NCBI RefSeq assembly: GCF_038592905.1
Contig: NZ_CP151943.1
Coordinates: 3,856,501-3,920,500 of the forward strand
Origin: Neobacillus sp. FSL H8-0543
GTDB taxonomy: Bacteria > Bacillota > Bacilli > Bacillales > Cytobacillaceae
Direction: 5' to 3'
DNA: 64,000 nucleotides
Part shown: in pieces, positions 62,783-64,000 of the stretch
Layout of the letters: each line of letters starts with the position of its first letter
How positions within the stretch are numbered: the stretch's first letter is position 1
Position numbers and translations under genes: made by a program
Notes under the pieces: model-generated
Database searches by the model: none
What the model saw: only the letters and a program-made list of their open reading frames with translations
Told to the model about the DNA's origin: nothing

Positions 62783-62810
62783 TGTAACATTATTTTAGGT
62801 TAAACGTGTT
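62783..62810 (+). promoter_or_regulatory. ECF-type promoter
   Basis: TGTAAC, a 16-bp spacer and CGTGTT; one base from TGAAAC. It lies 30 bp before the sigma factor gene and suggests autoregulation. Confidence 0.65.
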
Positions 62811-62840
62811 AGTAGAGAGATAAGTAAAGAGGGGGGTAAA

Positions 62841-63377
62841 ATGCGGAATCAATCAATACAATTAGAAGATTTGTATAAGCAGTATGCTAGGCCTCTTTAT
62901 CTTTATCTACTAAAGTTATGTGGTTCAATACCTTTGGCAGAGGATTTAACCCAAGAAACATTTGTTCGCGCAACCATTCATTTACATACATATGAAGGAG
63001 AGGAGGCTCGTGCTTGGCTTTTTAAGGTGGCTCGTAACACGTATTTAGATGAATGGAGAAAGCATAAGCGAAGACGTACAATCCCGCTTTTATCGATATT
63101 TTCATCAAAAGTTGAAATGATTAGTCCATATGGGGTCCCGGAAGAGTCCCTATTAACGGAAGAGTTGAATCAACAACTTGAAGGTTTATTAAAATTTTTG
63201 CCGGAACAATATCGTTCCATTATTTATTTGCGAGAATATGAGCAATTTAGTTATAAAGAAATAATGAATGCATTACAAATGACAGAAGAACAAGTAAAAG
63301 TGACACTTTATCGGGCGAGGAGGCGTTTAGCAACTCTTGCTGAAAAGAAGGGGTGGCAGTATGACAGAATGGAATAA
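62841..63377 (+). CDS. ECF RNA polymerase sigma factor (SigM-like)
   Basis: A 178-aa ECF factor behind AGAGGGGGG. Region 2: SIPLAEDLTQETFVRATIHLHTYEGEEARAWLFKVARNTYLDEWRKHKRR; region 4: YEQFSYKEIMNALQMTEEQVKVTLYRARRRL. Its 3' end overlaps the next gene by 17 nt. The Ser/His-rich middle and partner type place it near the SigM/YlaC group. Confidence 0.93.
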   Translation: MRNQSIQLEDLYKQYARPLYLYLLKLCGSIPLAEDLTQETFVRATIHLHTYEGEEARAWLFKVARNTYLDEWRKHKRRRTIPLLSIFSSKVEMISPYGVPEESLLTEELNQQLEGLLKFLPEQYRSIIYLREYEQFSYKEIMNALQMTEEQVKVTLYRARRRLATLAEKKGWQYDRME

Positions 63378-64000
63378 AGATTTAGAAAAGCGCATTTTAA
63401 AAAATTCCCGATTTACATTGACATTTCGAATAATACGTATATTACTCCTTGTGTTTTTAATTTTTGCTGGCTATAAGATAACGGCTAATATTATTGCAGA
63501 CAAGCTTAATGTAGGAAAAGAAAATGCATATTTCTCAAAACTTGCATTAGAGTGGACTATCCCTAATGTGCGAGGAGACGCTGAATTAAAAGAAGAAAGT
63601 ATTTCGTTATTCGGTACGAAAAGGTTGTCATATAACTTAATTAAAATGGTCGGACATGATGATATTGTCATAGGTAAAGCAACAGTGACTAAGAGACTTT
63701 TAAATAGTCAATCACATATTACTTATTCACTTCCTGGTCGAGAATCAATAAATGAGTTCTCTTTTTCATTTCCTGAGGATCCACGTACCGAAAAAAAGTT
63801 AGAGGCTAATACGTGGCCAAATGTATGGGAAACATTAGAGAAGCTGCCAGAAGGAACAGTTGGAGAGATGGCCTTTTCCACAACTAGTTTTATGGAGTCA
63901 TCACAGTTAATTGATTCCTTGAAAAAATACAATATTGACATTTTATGGATGCCTCTATATACAGGTGAATTTGTAGATTATGATCCATCTGGATGGAGTG
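63361..64000 (+). CDS. Sigma-factor regulator (anti-sigma), 3' end outside window
   Basis: ATG 63361 follows AAGGGGTGGC and lies inside the end of the sigma factor gene; the frame stays open to the window end (213 codons). A cytosolic N-terminus (MTEWNKDLEKRILKNSRFTLTFRI), a transmembrane helix near residues 25-42 and an outer part with LEWTIPNVRGDAELKEE fit the sigma-factor regulator N-terminal and C-terminal domains found with SigM-like factors. It probably binds and holds the sigma factor until envelope stress. Confidence 0.85.
   Translation, partial: MTEWNKDLEKRILKNSRFTLTFRIIRILLLVFLIFAGYKITANIIADKLNVGKENAYFSKLALEWTIPNVRGDAELKEESISLFGTKRLSYNLIKMVGHDDIVIGKATVTKRLLNSQSHITYSLPGRESINEFSFSFPEDPRTEKKLEANTWPNVWETLEKLPEGTVGEMAFSTTSFMESSQLIDSLKKYNIDILWMPLYTGEFVDYDPSGWS

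Overview
The window is chromosomal DNA of a low-GC, endospore-forming Bacillaceae bacterium (Bacillus or Neobacillus-like; the genus is inferred). About the first 14 kb follows the Bacillus subtilis yjbO-yjcH order: a RluA-type pseudouridine synthase, prpE, a cation/proton antiporter, fabI with a FapR operator, cotO, cotZ, yjcA, a second-type spoVA operon (yhcN-like, spoVAC, spoVAD, spoVAEb), a YjcZ-type peptide, spoVIF, and yjcD, yjcF, yjcG, yjcH. Spore coat, spore-membrane channel and late sporulation genes dominate this part.

At 14.04 kb lies a tRNA-Val(GAC) gene. Its 3' half, from the anticodon loop onward, is repeated 4.1 kb downstream as a 92-bp direct repeat, which is the footprint of tRNA-targeted integration. 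The bracketed segment holds an amino-acid ABC transporter and a CueP-family lipoprotein gene. That gene has an in-frame TGA exactly where a conserved copper-binding cysteine should be, followed 18 nt later by a perfect hairpin with a GGU loop. This looks like a candidate selenocysteine CueP, and it is the most interesting signal in the window.

From 18.4 to 24.9 kb is a persulfide/sulfane-sulfur cluster of the B. subtilis yrk type. It has a CoA-disulfide-reductase-rhodanese-TusA fusion, a DsrE-like protein, two single-domain rhodaneses, a TusA-rhodanese fusion, a rhodanese-metallo-beta-lactamase protein, TusA and a TauE/SafE permease. TACCC-N4-GGGTA-like operators precede most units. The CsoR/CstR-type repressor gene in its midst is reduced to its C-terminal 43 codons.

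From 25.6 to 34.3 kb is a sigma-54 system: an AAA+ activator, phased A-tracts, a palindrome and a textbook -24/-12 promoter driving DUF917, HyuA-like, NCS1 permease, DUF917 and HyuA-like genes. Next come a broken M48-ankyrin gene, a metallo-beta-lactamase, a PaiB-like protein, a quinone oxidoreductase and a LiaI/PspA envelope-stress pair. Three ECF sigma factors with partner genes start at 40.8, 48.0 and 62.8 kb, each behind an ECF-type promoter. A PTS locus (IIA, BglG/LicT-type antiterminator, IIBC) has its RAT and terminator in the leader.

The last part holds small membrane proteins, a pst-phoU operon behind a PhoP box, 14 perfectly phased 52-bp tandem repeats whose hairpin arms vary mainly by wobble-preserving changes, an orphan trpB, and a decayed stretch before the final sigma/anti-sigma pair, which runs off the window.
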